DNA from: Rufibacter latericius
GTDB taxonomy: Bacteria; Bacteroidota; Bacteroidia; Cytophagales; Hymenobacteraceae
Direction: 5' to 3'
DNA length: 64,000 bases
Assembly (NCBI RefSeq): GCF_003721515.1
Contig: NZ_RJJD01000005.1
Location: forward strand, 335,868 to 399,867
Shown here piece after piece: positions 1 through 10,700 of this stretch. Each line of letters opens with the position of its first letter. The first letter of the stretch is position 1. The notes beneath the pieces were generated by a model. That model was not told the DNA's origin. It searched no databases and was given only the letters and a program-made list of their open reading frames with translations. Position numbers and translations under genes: made by a program.

Positions 1-359
1 GCACCCAATGAATAGTATCGGCTGTCATTTTTGTGCTTGAAATAGGTAGGCAAATCTGACACGATGATGGCCACCAGATAAAGCAACACGTAGAAAACGG
101 CCCCAGTGGTAAACCCGAAAACGGCCATGAACTGATTCTCCACCACCCCCCCGAAGAAGTACAGCGAGAACATGTTAAAGAAGAGGTGCATGAAATCTGC
201 GTGCAGAAAGCCCGAGGTCAGCAGACGCCACCATTCCTTATTGCGTGCCACCGACTGTGGGTGATGCACCCAGTTCTCCATCAGGTTCTGGTTTTGCCAA
301 GCGAATAAAGAAACCAGGACAGTGACTGCTATGATGATGAGGGTGATACTGATGGGCAT
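1..359 (-). CDS. Rhomboid family intramembrane serine protease (partial)
   Basis: The minus strand from the ATG at 357-359 reads as a membrane protein open to the window edge, about 119 residues. A hydrophobic N-terminal segment (about 3-19) is followed by WWRLLTSGFLHADFMHLFFN, matching the rhomboid TM2 signature H-x4-H-x3-N (H53, H58, N62). A third hydrophobic segment follows, and the last visible residues are YSLGA, where the catalytic GxSG motif should begin, so the catalytic Ser and distal His lie outside the window. Rhomboids cleave transmembrane substrates within the bilayer. Activity cannot be confirmed because the Ser is not visible. The family call is fairly safe. Confidence 0.85.
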   Translation of the reverse strand, partial: MPISITLIIIAVTVLVSLFAWQNQNLMENWVHHPQSVARNKEWWRLLTSGFLHADFMHLFFNMFSLYFFGGVVENQFMAVFGFTTGAVFYVLLYLVAIIVSDLPTYFKHKNDSRYYSLG

Positions 360-571
360 AATGGTCAAATAGGTAAATAAAATGCTGTTGGGAAATCAGA
401 AAGGTGGTGTACCAACTGATAAATCCCACATTTCGGGAAAGGTATCTTTTAAATAATCTTACTTGTCAGAAACGAAGCGCTGCTATAAGGGTACTTTCGT
501 AAAATTAAACCGAAAACAGAGACTTCCTGTTTAGCTTGGTCGGCTTTAAACCTGTAAAGTTCTTGCGGTTT

Positions 572-609
572 CGTTTTCTGCCCAATTCTGTTAAAACAGG
601 CAGAAAACG
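572..609. repeat. Palindromic intergenic element (family A), copy 1
   Basis: The 11-bp arms CGTTTTCTGCC (572-582) and GGCAGAAAACG (599-609) pair perfectly around a 16-nt loop containing CTGTTAAAACAG. It directly abuts the stop codon of the polyprenyl synthase gene. It belongs to the dispersed family described in the findings. Confidence 0.7.
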
Positions 610-610
610 C

Positions 611-1612
611 TTAGCTGTCTCGTTCAATCAATTGAAGGGCCAGTTGCCGGAGTAGCTCTTTTTTGCTGTTCAGGGCGTTGACCTCATTCAGGTGGTGCAG
701 GGCTTTCTGAAAGTAGTGGTTGATCTGGCTGTGGGTAGTGGCTTGGATGTCTAGCTCATCATAGATGGATTTAACGGCTTCTACTTTCTGCTTTTCCTGC
801 CCGTTTTCTCCCTGGCCCTGCCACTTCTTCAACTCTTTGCGCTGCGTGGCCGAGGAACGTTCCATGGCTTTCAGAAGCAAATAGGTCTTCTTATCAGAGA
901 CGATGTCGCCGCCTACGCGCTTCCCGAATTTGGCCTGATCACCATACACATCCAGCAGGTCATCGCGGAGCTGGAAGGCAATGCCCATGTTGATCCCGAA
1001 CTCTTTCAGGTGCCGGGCGTCCTCAGCGGGAGCATTGTTCAGCAGCGCCCCTAACTCCAGGCTGAAGCCCAGCAACACGGCCGTTTTCAGCCGGATCATG
1101 TTCAGGTATTCCTGAATCTGCACATCCTGCCGGGTCTCAAAGTTCATGTCCAGTTGCTGGCCTTCGCATACTTCGGCGGCGCAGGTACTGAATAGCTTGA
1201 GGGCCGTGGGTAGTTTTTGGGGCTCAATTCCTAAAAAGAATTCATATGCGCGCACTAGCATCACATCTCCGCTGAGAATGGCCGTGCTGGTATTCCATTT
1301 CTCGTGCACGGTGGCCTTGCCCCGGCGCAAGGGGGCGTTGTCCATGATGTCATCGTGCATGAGCGTGAAGTTGTGGAAAACCTCTACCCCAATGGCGGGC
1401 ATGATGGCTTTCTCCACATCGTCATGGAAGAGGTAAGCGCCTAATACCGTGAGCAGCGGACGCACTCTTTTCCCTCCCAGTTCCATCATATACCGGATGG
1501 GGGCGTACAGCTCATCGGGGTTCTGCCCGTACTCAAGCGTGGACAGCGTCTGGTTTATACGTTCCGAGAATTGGGAGATATCCACAGGAATATTTTTTAA
1601 GCGAGTAGGCAA
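611..1612 (-). CDS. Polyprenyl diphosphate synthase (trans-isoprenyl transferase)
   Basis: This enzyme condenses isopentenyl diphosphate onto allylic diphosphates; the chain product (GGPP, or longer chains for quinones) cannot be decided from sequence. Visible motifs are GGKRVRP (46-52), the first Asp-rich motif HDDIMD (86-91), GQQLD (151-155) and the second motif FQLRDDLLD (213-221), all intact, and the length of about 333 aa is normal. No ATG is available at the N-terminus. A TTG at 1612 follows an in-frame stop, and an in-frame GTG at 1585 would give an N-terminus closer to Bacteroidota homologues. Family A palindromes flank both ends (572-609 and 1716-1759). Confidence 0.93.
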   Translation of the reverse strand: MPTRLKNIPVDISQFSERINQTLSTLEYGQNPDELYAPIRYMMELGGKRVRPLLTVLGAYLFHDDVEKAIMPAIGVEVFHNFTLMHDDIMDNAPLRRGKATVHEKWNTSTAILSGDVMLVRAYEFFLGIEPQKLPTALKLFSTCAAEVCEGQQLDMNFETRQDVQIQEYLNMIRLKTAVLLGFSLELGALLNNAPAEDARHLKEFGINMGIAFQLRDDLLDVYGDQAKFGKRVGGDIVSDKKTYLLLKAMERSSATQRKELKKWQGQGENGQEKQKVEAVKSIYDELDIQATTHSQINHYFQKALHHLNEVNALNSKKELLRQLALQLIERDS

Positions 1613-1635
1613 ATGTCCTTATACTTTAGTAGATG

Positions 1636-1693
1636 AAAATGCGGTTTCCTTACTTACCGTCAAAGCTACAGTAAAATAAAGAAACCGCATTTT
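1636..1693. repeat. Inverted repeat / hairpin between rnr and the polyprenyl synthase
   Basis: The arms AAAATGCGGTTTC (1636-1648) and GAAACCGCATTTT (1681-1693) are perfect complements separated by 32 nt. The position 3' of rnr on the minus strand allows a terminator role, but the loop is long and it may instead be an insertion remnant. Confidence 0.5.
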
Positions 1694-1715
1694 AGTTTTT
1701 ATAGCTAGGTTTTAA

Positions 1716-1759
1716 AAGCGTTTACGGCCGCCTTTTGTGAAAAGAGGCCGTAAACGCTT
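1716..1759. repeat. Palindromic intergenic element (family A), copy 2
   Basis: The 14-bp perfect arms AAGCGTTTACGGCC (1716-1729) and GGCCGTAAACGCTT (1746-1759) surround a 16-nt loop with TTTTgtGAAAA symmetry. It lies 14 nt beyond the rnr stop codon. Confidence 0.7.
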
Positions 1760-1773
1760 CTCAGAAGAAGAAC

Positions 1774-4119
1774 TTACTTCTTCACCGTATCAATCAAAAT
1801 CAAGTCAATGGTACGTTCCAGCACATTGGCGGCTTTCACCTCTACAATCACCTCATCGCCAAACGAGATCATCCGTTTGTTGTTCTGCCCGATGATGCGG
1901 TAGTTGGCGGCGTCCAGTTCATAGAAATCGTCCTGCAGGTCTGCCAGGCGAACCATGCCTTCGCATTTGTTCTCCTCAATTTCCACGTACATGCCCCAAT
2001 CGGTCAAGCCCGAGACAATACCTTTGAACTGCTGCCCGATGAACCCGCTGATGTACTCCACCTGCTTGAATTTGATGGAAGCGCGTTCCGCATCGGCGGC
2101 ACGTTTCTCCATGTCTGAGGAGTGCAGGCTGCGCTCTTCAAACTCTTCCTTCTCGGCGGTGAAGTCTTTTTGGGCATACCGGTCAATGAGACGGTGCGCC
2201 ATCATGTCTGGGTACCTCCGGATAGGCGAGGTGAAGTGCGAGTAGTGCGCGAACGCCAACCCGAAGTGACCCTCGGCCTCGGTGCTGTATTTCGCCTTGG
2301 CCATGGTTCTGATGGCCAGGTTCTGTAGCACGCTCTGCTCGGGTTTGCCCTCGGTCTGGTCAGCCAGTTTATTCAGCTCTTTGGAGATATCACGGCCTTC
2401 CTCCAGGTCTACCTTGTACCCGAACTTGCGGGCAAACAGCGAGAAGTTCATGAGTTTCTCTGGGTCTGGCGCGCCGTGCGTACGGTACACCATGGTCAGC
2501 TTCTTGTCGCCTTTCTTGAGTTTGTACACGTGCTCGGCCACGTACTTGTTGGCTAGCAGCATGAACTCCTCAATGAGTTTGTGCGCGTCTTTGCGCTCTT
2601 TCACGTACAGGTGCAGCGGCTTGCCGTTCTCATCCAGCTTGAATTTCACCTCAATGGTCTCAAAGTTCACGGCTCCGTTCTGGAAGCGTTTTTCTTTGAA
2701 TTTCTTGGCCAGCTCATTCAGCTTCAGAATCTCCTGGTTAAAGTCGCCTTCGCCGGTTTCAATCACCTGCTGGGCTTCTTCATAAGAGAATCTGCGGTCT
2801 GAGTGGATGATGGTGCGACCAACCCAGTAATCCTGGACTTTGGCGTTTTCATCAATCTCAAACACCACCGAGAACGTGAGCTTGTCTTCATTGGGCCGCA
2901 AAGAGCACAGGCCATTTGACAAGCGCTCGGGCAACATAGGAATGGTACGGTCTACCAGGTACACCGAGGTGGCGCGGCGGTAAGCTTCCTTCTCCAGTTT
3001 GCTGTTAGGCTGCACGTAGTGCGTCACGTCTGCGATGTGCACGCCAATCTCCCAGTTGCCGTTCTCCAATTGGCGCATGCTCAGGGCATCGTCAAAGTCC
3101 TTGGCATCTGCGGGGTCAATGGTAAACGTGGTCACATCTCTGAAGTCACGGCGTTTGGCAATTTCCTCGCGGGTGATTTCCTCCGGAATGGCGTTGGCCT
3201 CTTTTTCCACGGATTCCGGGAATTCGAACGGTAAACCGAATTCGGCCATGATGGCGTGGATCTCAGCGTTGTGCTCTCCAGCCGGGCCGAACACCCGGAT
3301 GATCTCACCCGTCGGGCTTTTCTGCGGATCTTCGGGCCACTCCGTGATCTTCACCAGTACTTTGTCTCCATGGTTGGCATCGGCCAGGCCACGCTCGCCT
3401 ACGAAAACGTCGAAGTACATTTTCTTTTGATCGGGCACGATGAACCCGTAACCTTTGGACATCTCCAGACGACCTACGATCTCCTCGCGCTCGCGCTTGA
3501 TGACTTCTACCACTTCACCCTCGGGCCGATCATTGGGTCGGCGACCTTTGCGCATCTGTACGCGCACGGTATCGCCGTCCATGGCAAACCGAAGTCTTTC
3601 TACCGGTACCCTGATGTCTTGCTCGCTTTCTTCGCTTACCACATAGGCGTGGCGGGCGTTGGCCAAGTCTACCTTCCCGATGATGGTAGGGCCGCCCCTT
3701 CTGGAGACAGTCGCACCTCGGTCAGAGTCTCTGCGGCTACCGCGTTCCGGGCGGTCAAAGGTTCGCTCTGTGCTACCCCGGTACTCTGGGTTAAGGATAT
3801 AGGAATCATCCGGCAGAAAAATCAACTCGCCGTTCTTACTCATTTTTTTCAGGAGACCAGACACTTCCTCGCGGCCTTCTTTGTCTGTAATGCCTAATCG
3901 GCGATGCAGCTGACGGTACGTGAAAACCTTCTTGGGCTCCTGCCCGAAAATATTTAACAACACTTCCCTTGACGCTTGGCCTGCGTTTTGGCCACGGCCG
4001 CTGCGTCTACCGGAAGTACTGTTTCTTTCGCCCCTTGGGGCGCCTTTGTCTTTTCTAGTATTACTAGACCGCGGGGCTGAATCTCTGCCGGCTCCCGGGC
4101 CTCTTCTTTTTCTTTCCAT
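1774..4119 (-). CDS. rnr: Ribonuclease R (3'-5' exoribonuclease)
   Basis: This is a processive RNB-family exoribonuclease that degrades structured RNA. The 781-aa protein starts with a very basic, disordered tail (1-50, rich in R, K, G and S). A winged-helix/OB region and cold-shock-like domains follow (about 55-300), then the RNB catalytic core with TIDPADAKDFDD (333-344), whose Asp residues bind Mg2+, and a C-terminal S1 RNA-binding domain (about 690-775). The length and the basic extension fit Bacteroidota RNase R. It appears monocistronic; two hairpins lie between its stop and the next gene. Confidence 0.95.
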   Translation of the reverse strand: MERKRRGPGAGRDSAPRSSNTRKDKGAPRGERNSTSGRRSGRGQNAGQASREVLLNIFGQEPKKVFTYRQLHRRLGITDKEGREEVSGLLKKMSKNGELIFLPDDSYILNPEYRGSTERTFDRPERGSRRDSDRGATVSRRGGPTIIGKVDLANARHAYVVSEESEQDIRVPVERLRFAMDGDTVRVQMRKGRRPNDRPEGEVVEVIKREREEIVGRLEMSKGYGFIVPDQKKMYFDVFVGERGLADANHGDKVLVKITEWPEDPQKSPTGEIIRVFGPAGEHNAEIHAIMAEFGLPFEFPESVEKEANAIPEEITREEIAKRRDFRDVTTFTIDPADAKDFDDALSMRQLENGNWEIGVHIADVTHYVQPNSKLEKEAYRRATSVYLVDRTIPMLPERLSNGLCSLRPNEDKLTFSVVFEIDENAKVQDYWVGRTIIHSDRRFSYEEAQQVIETGEGDFNQEILKLNELAKKFKEKRFQNGAVNFETIEVKFKLDENGKPLHLYVKERKDAHKLIEEFMLLANKYVAEHVYKLKKGDKKLTMVYRTHGAPDPEKLMNFSLFARKFGYKVDLEEGRDISKELNKLADQTEGKPEQSVLQNLAIRTMAKAKYSTEAEGHFGLAFAHYSHFTSPIRRYPDMMAHRLIDRYAQKDFTAEKEEFEERSLHSSDMEKRAADAERASIKFKQVEYISGFIGQQFKGIVSGLTDWGMYVEIEENKCEGMVRLADLQDDFYELDAANYRIIGQNNKRMISFGDEVIVEVKAANVLERTIDLILIDTVKK

Positions 4120-4307
4120 TAATTCTTTTCAATTAAGTAGGCCTATCCTCTGGGGCAGTACCTACGGAGCAGCCTTTTATAACCGCTTATTCTATTTCTT
4201 TCATGCTTCCTTGTACGTTAGAAAGCATTTGTCATCTGCTGTTTTCGGTCTGATTTTAGGAAAACACGGGTAAAACGCTCTTGAGGAAAGAGCACGTGCA
4301 AATATAT

Positions 4308-6131
4308 CTATTCGTCTATACTTGCTTTGTACGCTTTTCGTTTCCGTTGCGCAAGTAAAATATCTTCGAGCTCACCGGAAGGCACCGCCTGAAGCAGCGC
4401 CTTGGTATAGGGTTGTTGCGGAGAAGAGAAAATTTGCTGCGCGGTTCCCTGTTCCACCACCTGGCCTTTGTCCATCACCAACAGGCGATCAGACATAAAC
4501 CGGGCCACAGACAGATCATGGGTAATAAAGAGGAGCGTGAGGTTGAGTTCGCGCTTGAGACGGTTGAGCAGGTTCAGGATCTGGGCCTGCACGGATACGT
4601 CTAAAGACGAGACGATCTCGTCACAGATGATACACGTGGGTTCCAGCGCCAACGCTCTGGCAATGCAGATACGCTGTAGTTGGCCGCCGGAAAATTCATG
4701 GGGATAACGGTGAAAATGTTCAGGAAGAAGGTTAACGGTTTCTAGTAGTTCTATGGTTCGCTGCCTTCTCTCCTGCTGGTTATGTAACACCCGATGCACC
4801 TGCATGGGTTCCATGATAGACTCCCCAATATTCATCATCGGGTTCAGCGAAGCCAAGGGATTCTGGAAGATCATTTGGAAATCTTTCCGGCTTCTCCTTA
4901 GTTCTTCCTCCGGTAAAACGGCCCAATCTTTCCTGTTGAAAACCACCTTTCCCGAGGTAGGCTCTATCAACCGCAACAAGGCACGCCCCAACGTAGTTTT
5001 CCCACAGCCGGATTCGCCCACAATGCCCAATGTCTCTCCGGGGAAAAGGTTAAAGGAAACACCGTTCACCGCTTTTAAACGCTCTTTTCTCTGCCAGGAG
5101 AACAGCCTTCCTCTGGTAAATTCCACGTGGATATCTTGCACCTGTAGAATAGGTTGGTGAAAGGCTTTTCCGTTAGTAAAATCGCTGCTTTCTGAGACCA
5201 GATTCTTCTGTTTTTCCACGGCTTCCAAGCGGTTTTCGGTTTCAGGCTTGTTTTCCTGAAAACGGCTCTGAAACTCATTAGGTAAGAAGTCTGAGAGAGT
5301 AGGTAAAACGGTTTCCTGGGTCTTCAAAGTAGGACGGCAGGCTAACAGGGCTTTGGTGTACGGATGCTGCGGGTTCCCGAAAATCTGCGTGACCGAACCT
5401 TCTTCCACCACCTCGCCCTGGTACATGACCAGAATACGGTCTGCTATCTCTGCCACCACCCCCAAGTCATGGGAGATAAATAGCAGGGCCATCTCTTTCT
5501 TGAGTTGGAGTTCCTGCAATAATTGTAGAATCCCGGCTTGTACAGTCACGTCCAATGAAGTAGTAGGTTCATCGGCGATCATCAGAGAGGGCTCACAGGC
5601 CATGGCCATGGCAATCATGACCCGTTGCTTCTGCCCCCCGGAAAGTTCATGTGGGTAACTTCTGAAAATCCGTTCCGGCTCAGGGAGTTTTACCAGCCTT
5701 AAAAGCTCGATGGTACGCGCATAAGCCTCTTTTTTAGATATGGGAAGGTGGATCAGGAGGGCCTCTGCGACCTGTTTTCCACAGGAGATGACAGGGTTCA
5801 GAGAAGAGGCTGGATCCTGGAAAATGATGGAGATTTCTTTCCCCCTTACCTGCTGCAGTTGCCGGGCAGAGAGCGATATCAAATCAACTGATCCTAATTG
5901 CGGGGAGTTCAACAAAGCTGATCCGGAGGTATGTACGCCCAAAGAGGGCAACAACTGCATCAATGACAAAGCGGTTACCGTCTTCCCCGATCCGGACTCC
6001 CCCACAATTGCTACGGCTTCGCCTTTTCTGACCTGAAAGGAAATGCCCTTAACTGCCGGTACGGTCTCTCCCGTTGCCTGGAAGGTGACGTTCAATTGGT
6101 TTACCTGAAGCAAGGGTGCAGTGGAGGACAT
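4308..6131 (-). CDS. Fused oligopeptide/dipeptide ABC transporter ATP-binding protein (DppD-DppF type)
   Basis: The 607-residue protein has two complete ABC ATPase domains in tandem. The first has Walker A GESGSGKT (44-51), signature LSGGQ (163-167), Walker B LMIADEPT (183-190) and the H-loop SHD. After a linker (about 280-325) the second has [25 protein letters not shown] and ITHD. Each domain ends with an oligopeptide-transporter C-terminal motif ([22 protein letters not shown]). In the family such proteins power ABC import of peptides or related solutes, like YejF or GsiA. No permease or binding protein lies nearby, so the partners must be elsewhere. Confidence 0.92.
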   Translation of the reverse strand: MSSTAPLLQVNQLNVTFQATGETVPAVKGISFQVRKGEAVAIVGESGSGKTVTALSLMQLLPSLGVHTSGSALLNSPQLGSVDLISLSARQLQQVRGKEISIIFQDPASSLNPVISCGKQVAEALLIHLPISKKEAYARTIELLRLVKLPEPERIFRSYPHELSGGQKQRVMIAMAMACEPSLMIADEPTTSLDVTVQAGILQLLQELQLKKEMALLFISHDLGVVAEIADRILVMYQGEVVEEGSVTQIFGNPQHPYTKALLACRPTLKTQETVLPTLSDFLPNEFQSRFQENKPETENRLEAVEKQKNLVSESSDFTNGKAFHQPILQVQDIHVEFTRGRLFSWQRKERLKAVNGVSFNLFPGETLGIVGESGCGKTTLGRALLRLIEPTSGKVVFNRKDWAVLPEEELRRSRKDFQMIFQNPLASLNPMMNIGESIMEPMQVHRVLHNQQERRQRTIELLETVNLLPEHFHRYPHEFSGGQLQRICIARALALEPTCIICDEIVSSLDVSVQAQILNLLNRLKRELNLTLLFITHDLSVARFMSDRLLVMDKGQVVEQGTAQQIFSSPQQPYTKALLQAVPSGELEDILLAQRKRKAYKASIDE

Positions 6132-6333
6132 GGGAAATCTAAGTTGTGGTACGCCTGATACCCTGTAAAAGAGCTATGTAGATGCACTTTGGTTATGTAT
6201 GCGTATGGAGAGACGCTTTTTGGGTAATCTATATAGGCAAAAAGTTATTTATCGGCACAACTTAAATAATTAAACCTAAGTATTCACAATACATTCAGCC
6301 CACATCCCCTTCTTTCGTACTTAAGGCCGTTAT

Positions 6334-6948
6334 ATGAAACACATAAACTATCCAGGCACCCTTTTGCTGAAATGCGTTTTAGCGGGGTTCTTTCTTCTTT
6401 TTCTAGCCCAGAACGCGTCTGCGCAGTATCGTTATCCAAACCATTTCAGGACGGGCGTAAATTTTGCCTATATCCTGGACGGTGACAACAGCGGTGCCCT
6501 TTTCTCCCAGCAATATACCCGCGAACTCACCGACCATTTTCATTTTACGGTTTCAGGGGAATACCTCAGTTCTTCCCGGTACGATAAACAGATACAGCTT
6601 TTCACTTCCAGAAAGGCCTTCGTGATGTTTGATGCCTCCTTTTATTACGACCTGTATGAAACAGATAAGTACACTATAAAATTTGGAGCCGGACCAGCCG
6701 TGCGGAGACGCTCAGAACTAGATTTGGTAAGAGGGGGCACTGATGATGATGCGGTCACTACGCCAGGCAGAAGTGCAGATGAGGTTTTCGTACACATTCG
6801 GGAGAAAGACTTCGGAGGCAAGGCCGTCTTTGAAACAGACTTCTTTGACGACACCCGTCTGTTTTTCGGAATGCGGGCGGCAGGGTATTTCTATAACAAA
6901 GGCACTTCCATTTTCGCGATTGGCTTAAACATGGGCTATTCTTTTTAG
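6334..6948 (+). CDS. Predicted outer-membrane beta-barrel protein of unknown function
   Basis: This 204-aa protein has a signal peptide (MKHINYPG..., hydrophobic to about residue 28, cleavage after ASA). The rest shows alternating amphipathic strands rich in Tyr, Phe and Gly, and it ends in Phe (MGYSF), as outer-membrane barrels do. No catalytic motif is visible. The length would suit an 8-10 strand barrel. It is a single plus-strand gene between two minus-strand genes, closed by the hairpin at 6971-7010. The exact family is not recognised. Confidence 0.7.
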   Translation: MKHINYPGTLLLKCVLAGFFLLFLAQNASAQYRYPNHFRTGVNFAYILDGDNSGALFSQQYTRELTDHFHFTVSGEYLSSSRYDKQIQLFTSRKAFVMFDASFYYDLYETDKYTIKFGAGPAVRRRSELDLVRGGTDDDAVTTPGRSADEVFVHIREKDFGGKAVFETDFFDDTRLFFGMRAAGYFYNKGTSIFAIGLNMGYSF

Positions 6949-6970
6949 GTCCTTTTCTCAAAATCACCCC

Positions 6971-7010
6971 ATAAAAAGAGGGCTGCCTATCTAGACAGCC
7001 CTCTTTTTAT
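6971..7010. terminator. Bidirectional intrinsic terminator
   Basis: AAAAAGAGGGCTG and CAGCCCTCTTTTT pair around a roughly 10-nt loop with A/T tracts on both sides. It lies between the convergent barrel gene and lspA. Confidence 0.85.
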
Positions 7011-7624
7011 GCCTCCACTATATTGATTTCGTGCTTTTCTTTGGCGGGAGGTTGGTTCAGGAACCGGTTCTGGTTGAAAATGATGATTAGAACGCCCAGG
7101 AAAATGGCGGCATCTGCCACGTTGAAGATGGGCCACAGAGACATTGCCGTCCCCCCGATGATGGGTACCCAATTGGGAACAATGCCTTCCCATATATCAA
7201 TGTAGAACATGTCAATCACTTGGCCGTGCAGCCAGGGGGTGGACACTCCGTAAGGCGCATTATCCAGGAAAACCCCGTAAAAAATACTATCAATCAGGTT
7301 TCCGATAGCTCCACCTAGAATCAGGCCCACACACCAGATCAACCCTTTATGATACCGGTTCTGCACCAGATAGTACACCAAATACCCAATAGCTACCATT
7401 GCCACCATCCGGAAGACGGTCAGGATGATTTTACCGTAATCCGATCCTAGTTCCACGCCAAACGCCATGCCGGGGTTCAGGGTGTAATGCAGCTTAAACC
7501 AGTCCCCGAAAACAGGAATCTGGCCGGGCATGCCCATTTGCATGTTATTGTGCACCAGCATCTTCACGGCTTGGTCAATGACGATTACCACCAAGGCAAC
7601 CAGATAGTATTTTGCGTACTTCAT
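7007..7624 (-). CDS. lspA: Lipoprotein signal peptidase (signal peptidase II)
   Basis: This is an inner-membrane aspartyl protease that cleaves prolipoprotein signal peptides before the lipidated Cys; the window encodes several such lipoproteins. The four membrane segments are visible. The catalytic Asp residues lie in IGNLID (D112) and FNVAD (D171), with the conserved NPGMAFG loop at about 50-56. The length of 205 aa is slightly above the usual 160-170, from a longer periplasmic loop and a polar C-terminal tail. It lies downstream of ileS on the same strand, a common arrangement. Confidence 0.95.
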   Translation of the reverse strand: MKYAKYYLVALVVIVIDQAVKMLVHNNMQMGMPGQIPVFGDWFKLHYTLNPGMAFGVELGSDYGKIILTVFRMVAMVAIGYLVYYLVQNRYHKGLIWCVGLILGGAIGNLIDSIFYGVFLDNAPYGVSTPWLHGQVIDMFYIDIWEGIVPNWVPIIGGTAMSLWPIFNVADAAIFLGVLIIIFNQNRFLNQPPAKEKHEINIVEA

Positions 7625-7637
7625 GAGTATGGTTTTA

Positions 7638-7684
7638 CCTGCCGTTTCCGGCTTCTTTTCTGAAAATAGGCCAGAAACGGCAGG
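7638..7684. repeat. Palindromic intergenic element (family A), copy 3
   Basis: The perfect 11-bp arms CCTGCCGTTTC (7638-7648) and GAAACGGCAGG (7674-7684) enclose GGC...GGCC and TTTTCtGAAAA inner symmetry. It lies between ileS and lspA. Confidence 0.7.
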
Positions 7685-7721
7685 CGTTCAATCTTCCTTT
7701 CAATTCCTGCTAAACTACGGC

Positions 7722-10700
7722 TTAACGGGCAACTTCTAAGCGCACTGGCAAACTGAAGCCTTCCATGTCCAGCACGGCAGCTTCGGCGTCTGCCAGGCTT
7801 GGCACCACGGTCAGTTCCACCGCCTGTACTTCCTCGGAGATATAGCCTCCAAAAGCTTGAACGGCAGCGGCCACTTCTTCATTGCCATCCTGCAGGAACA
7901 CTCTGATTTTATCCTGAACATCCAAGCCGCTGTCTTTGCGCAGGTTCTGCAGGCGGTTCACTAGTTCACGGGCCATGCCTTCCAGACGAAGTTCTTCCGT
8001 CACGGTGATATCCAGTGCTACGGTCAAGGCACCTTCCGAAGCTACTAACCAACCTGGAATGTCCTCACTCATGATCTCCACGTCTTCGCGGCTCAGCACG
8101 GTCGTGTCATCTTCCACCGGAATCTCGAAGAAACCTTCGCGCTCCATCTTGGCGATGTCTTCCTGGCTCATCTGCTGAATCTGAGCAGCCACCAACTTCA
8201 GCTTCGGCCCGAACACCTGGCCCAGACGTTTGAAGTTAGGCTTGATTTTTTTCACCAGAATGCCGGTGGTATCTTCCAGGTACTCCAGGCTCTTCACGTT
8301 CACCTCAGAGAGAATCAGGTCTTCCACCGCTTGCAGCTGCATCTTCATCTTCTCATCCAGAATTGGAATCAGGATACGGCCCAGCGGCTGACGCACTTTA
8401 ATCATGTGCTTCTTGCGCAGCGAGTGTACTAATGAAGAAACACTTTGCGCCAGTTGCATGCGCTGCTCCAAGTCTACGTCAATCAGGTTCTCATGTACCT
8501 GCGGGAATGCCTCCAGGTGGATAGACTCAGCTTTGCTTCTTCCGCTCACCAGGTTCAGGTCCAGGAACAGACGGTCCATGTAGAATGGTGCAATTGGTGA
8601 AGCCAACTTAGCTACAGTCTCTAAACAAGTGTACAGCGTTTGGTAAGCGGCCTGTTTGTCCTGGTTCAGCTCGCCTTTCCAGAAACGTTTGCGGTTGAGG
8701 CGCACATACCAGTTGCTCAGCTCATCGGCCACGAAGTCTTGGATGGCGCGGGCGGCTTTGGTTGGGTCGTAGTCGTCAAAGTAGCCGGCTACCTCTTTCA
8801 CCAACGTGTTCAGGCGGGAGATAATCCAACGGTCACTTTCGGTACGCTGGGCTACGGGTACTTCTGCGCCTTCAAACGTGAAACCGTCCAGGTTAGCGTA
8901 CAGCGCGAAGAACGAGTACGTGTTCTGCAGCGTACCGAAGAAACGGCGCTGTACTTCGGTCACGCCGTCCAGGTTGAACTTGAGGTTATCCCAAGGTGGC
9001 GCGTTCACAATCATGTACCAGCGGGTGGCATCGGGACCAAAGCGGCCGATGGTCGCAAACGGGTCTACAGCGTTCCCGAGGCGCTTGCTCATCTTGTTTC
9101 CGTTCTTGTCCAGCACCAGGCCGTTCGCAATGACGTTTTTGAACGCCACGCTGTCTTCCAGCATCACGGCCAGCGCGTGCAGGGTAAAGAACCAACCACG
9201 GGTCTGGTCCACGCCTTCGGCGATGAAGTCTGCCGGGAAGTTGGCGTCAAATTTATCTTTGTTCTCAAACGGGTAATGCCACTGCGCGTACGGCATCGCA
9301 CCGGAGTCAAACCAAACGTCAATGAGGTCGGTCTCACGCTTCATCGGTTTGCCGCTTGGGCTCACCAAGATGATGTTGTCTACGTACGGACGGTGCAGGT
9401 CAAAGCCTTCGTAGTTGAAATCAGTGATGCCTAATTCAGAACGAGGTTCCTCAGTTCCGGTTGGGCTCAAGGCAAACTCGCCGGCAAATTCCAGCAGGGT
9501 GTTGGCTTGGTGTTCCTCCGGAGTTCCGGTTGGTTTTTCGGTAGTCTTCTTGGCCAAGCGTAGCGGGTTCTCGGTCATTACCCCAGCCTTGATGCTGCGC
9601 TCTATTTCGCGGTCAAGCTCAGCCACTGAGCCGATGCAGATTTCCTCATCACCTTCTTCGGTGCGCCAGATAGGCAGCGGGGTTCCCCAGTAGCGGGAGC
9701 GTGACAGGTTCCAGTCCACCAGGTTCTCCAACCAGTTCCCGAAACGGCCCGAGCCGGTGGACTCTGGTTTCCAGTTGATGGTTTTGTTCAGGTCAATCAA
9801 CCGCTGCTTCACCGCGGTGGTTTTGATGAACCAGGCATCCAACGGATAATAGAGAATCGGTTTATCGGTGCGCCAGGAGTGCGGGTACGTGTGCTCGTAC
9901 TTCTCAACCTTGAAAGCTTTGTTTTCTTCCTTCAGGATGATGGAGATGATGACATCCGTGGTTTTATAATCCGGATGGCTCTCATCTTCATTGGTGTAAT
10001 TCTTTACATAGAAGTCATCGGGCCCAAGCGGTTTGTGGGTTTTGATGTTATACTTCGCAACGCCTTCCTGCAGCCTTACGCCTATTTCATCAATGAACTT
10101 TCCTCTCCGGTCAACGGTAGGGAGTTCATTACCCAATTCGTCTTTGATAGTGAGGGCTGGGATGCCATGTTGTTTGGCTACCCTAAAGTCGTCGGCCCCG
10201 AAGGTTGGGGACGTATGCACCACGCCGGTACCATCTTCGGTGGTCACGAAATCTCCGGCCACCACCTGGAACGCTTTGTCTGCATCGTAGAATGGCTGCA
10301 GATACGGCATCAGTTGCTCGTACCGAAGTCCCACCAGTTGCTTGCCGGTAAACTCCTGCACAATCTCAAACGGAATAGCCTTGTCTCCGGGTTTGTAGTC
10401 AGCGAGCTGCAGGTCTTTGTTCTTGTCTGAAAAATACTTTCCAACCAGCGCTTTCGCCAGCACCACACTCACAGGTTGGTGGGTGTACGGGTTGAAGGTA
10501 TTTATCTGCACATAGGTAATCTTGTCGCCAACGGCCAAAGAGGTGTTGGAAGGCAAGGTCCAGGGCGTGGTAGTCCAAGCCAGGATGTAGACACCATCGT
10601 TAGACCCTGAGAAAAGGAAATCAGATTTAGAATTTTTGATGACCTTAAACTGCGCCACAATGGACGTATCCTTCACTTCTTTGTAGCAGCCCGGCTGGTT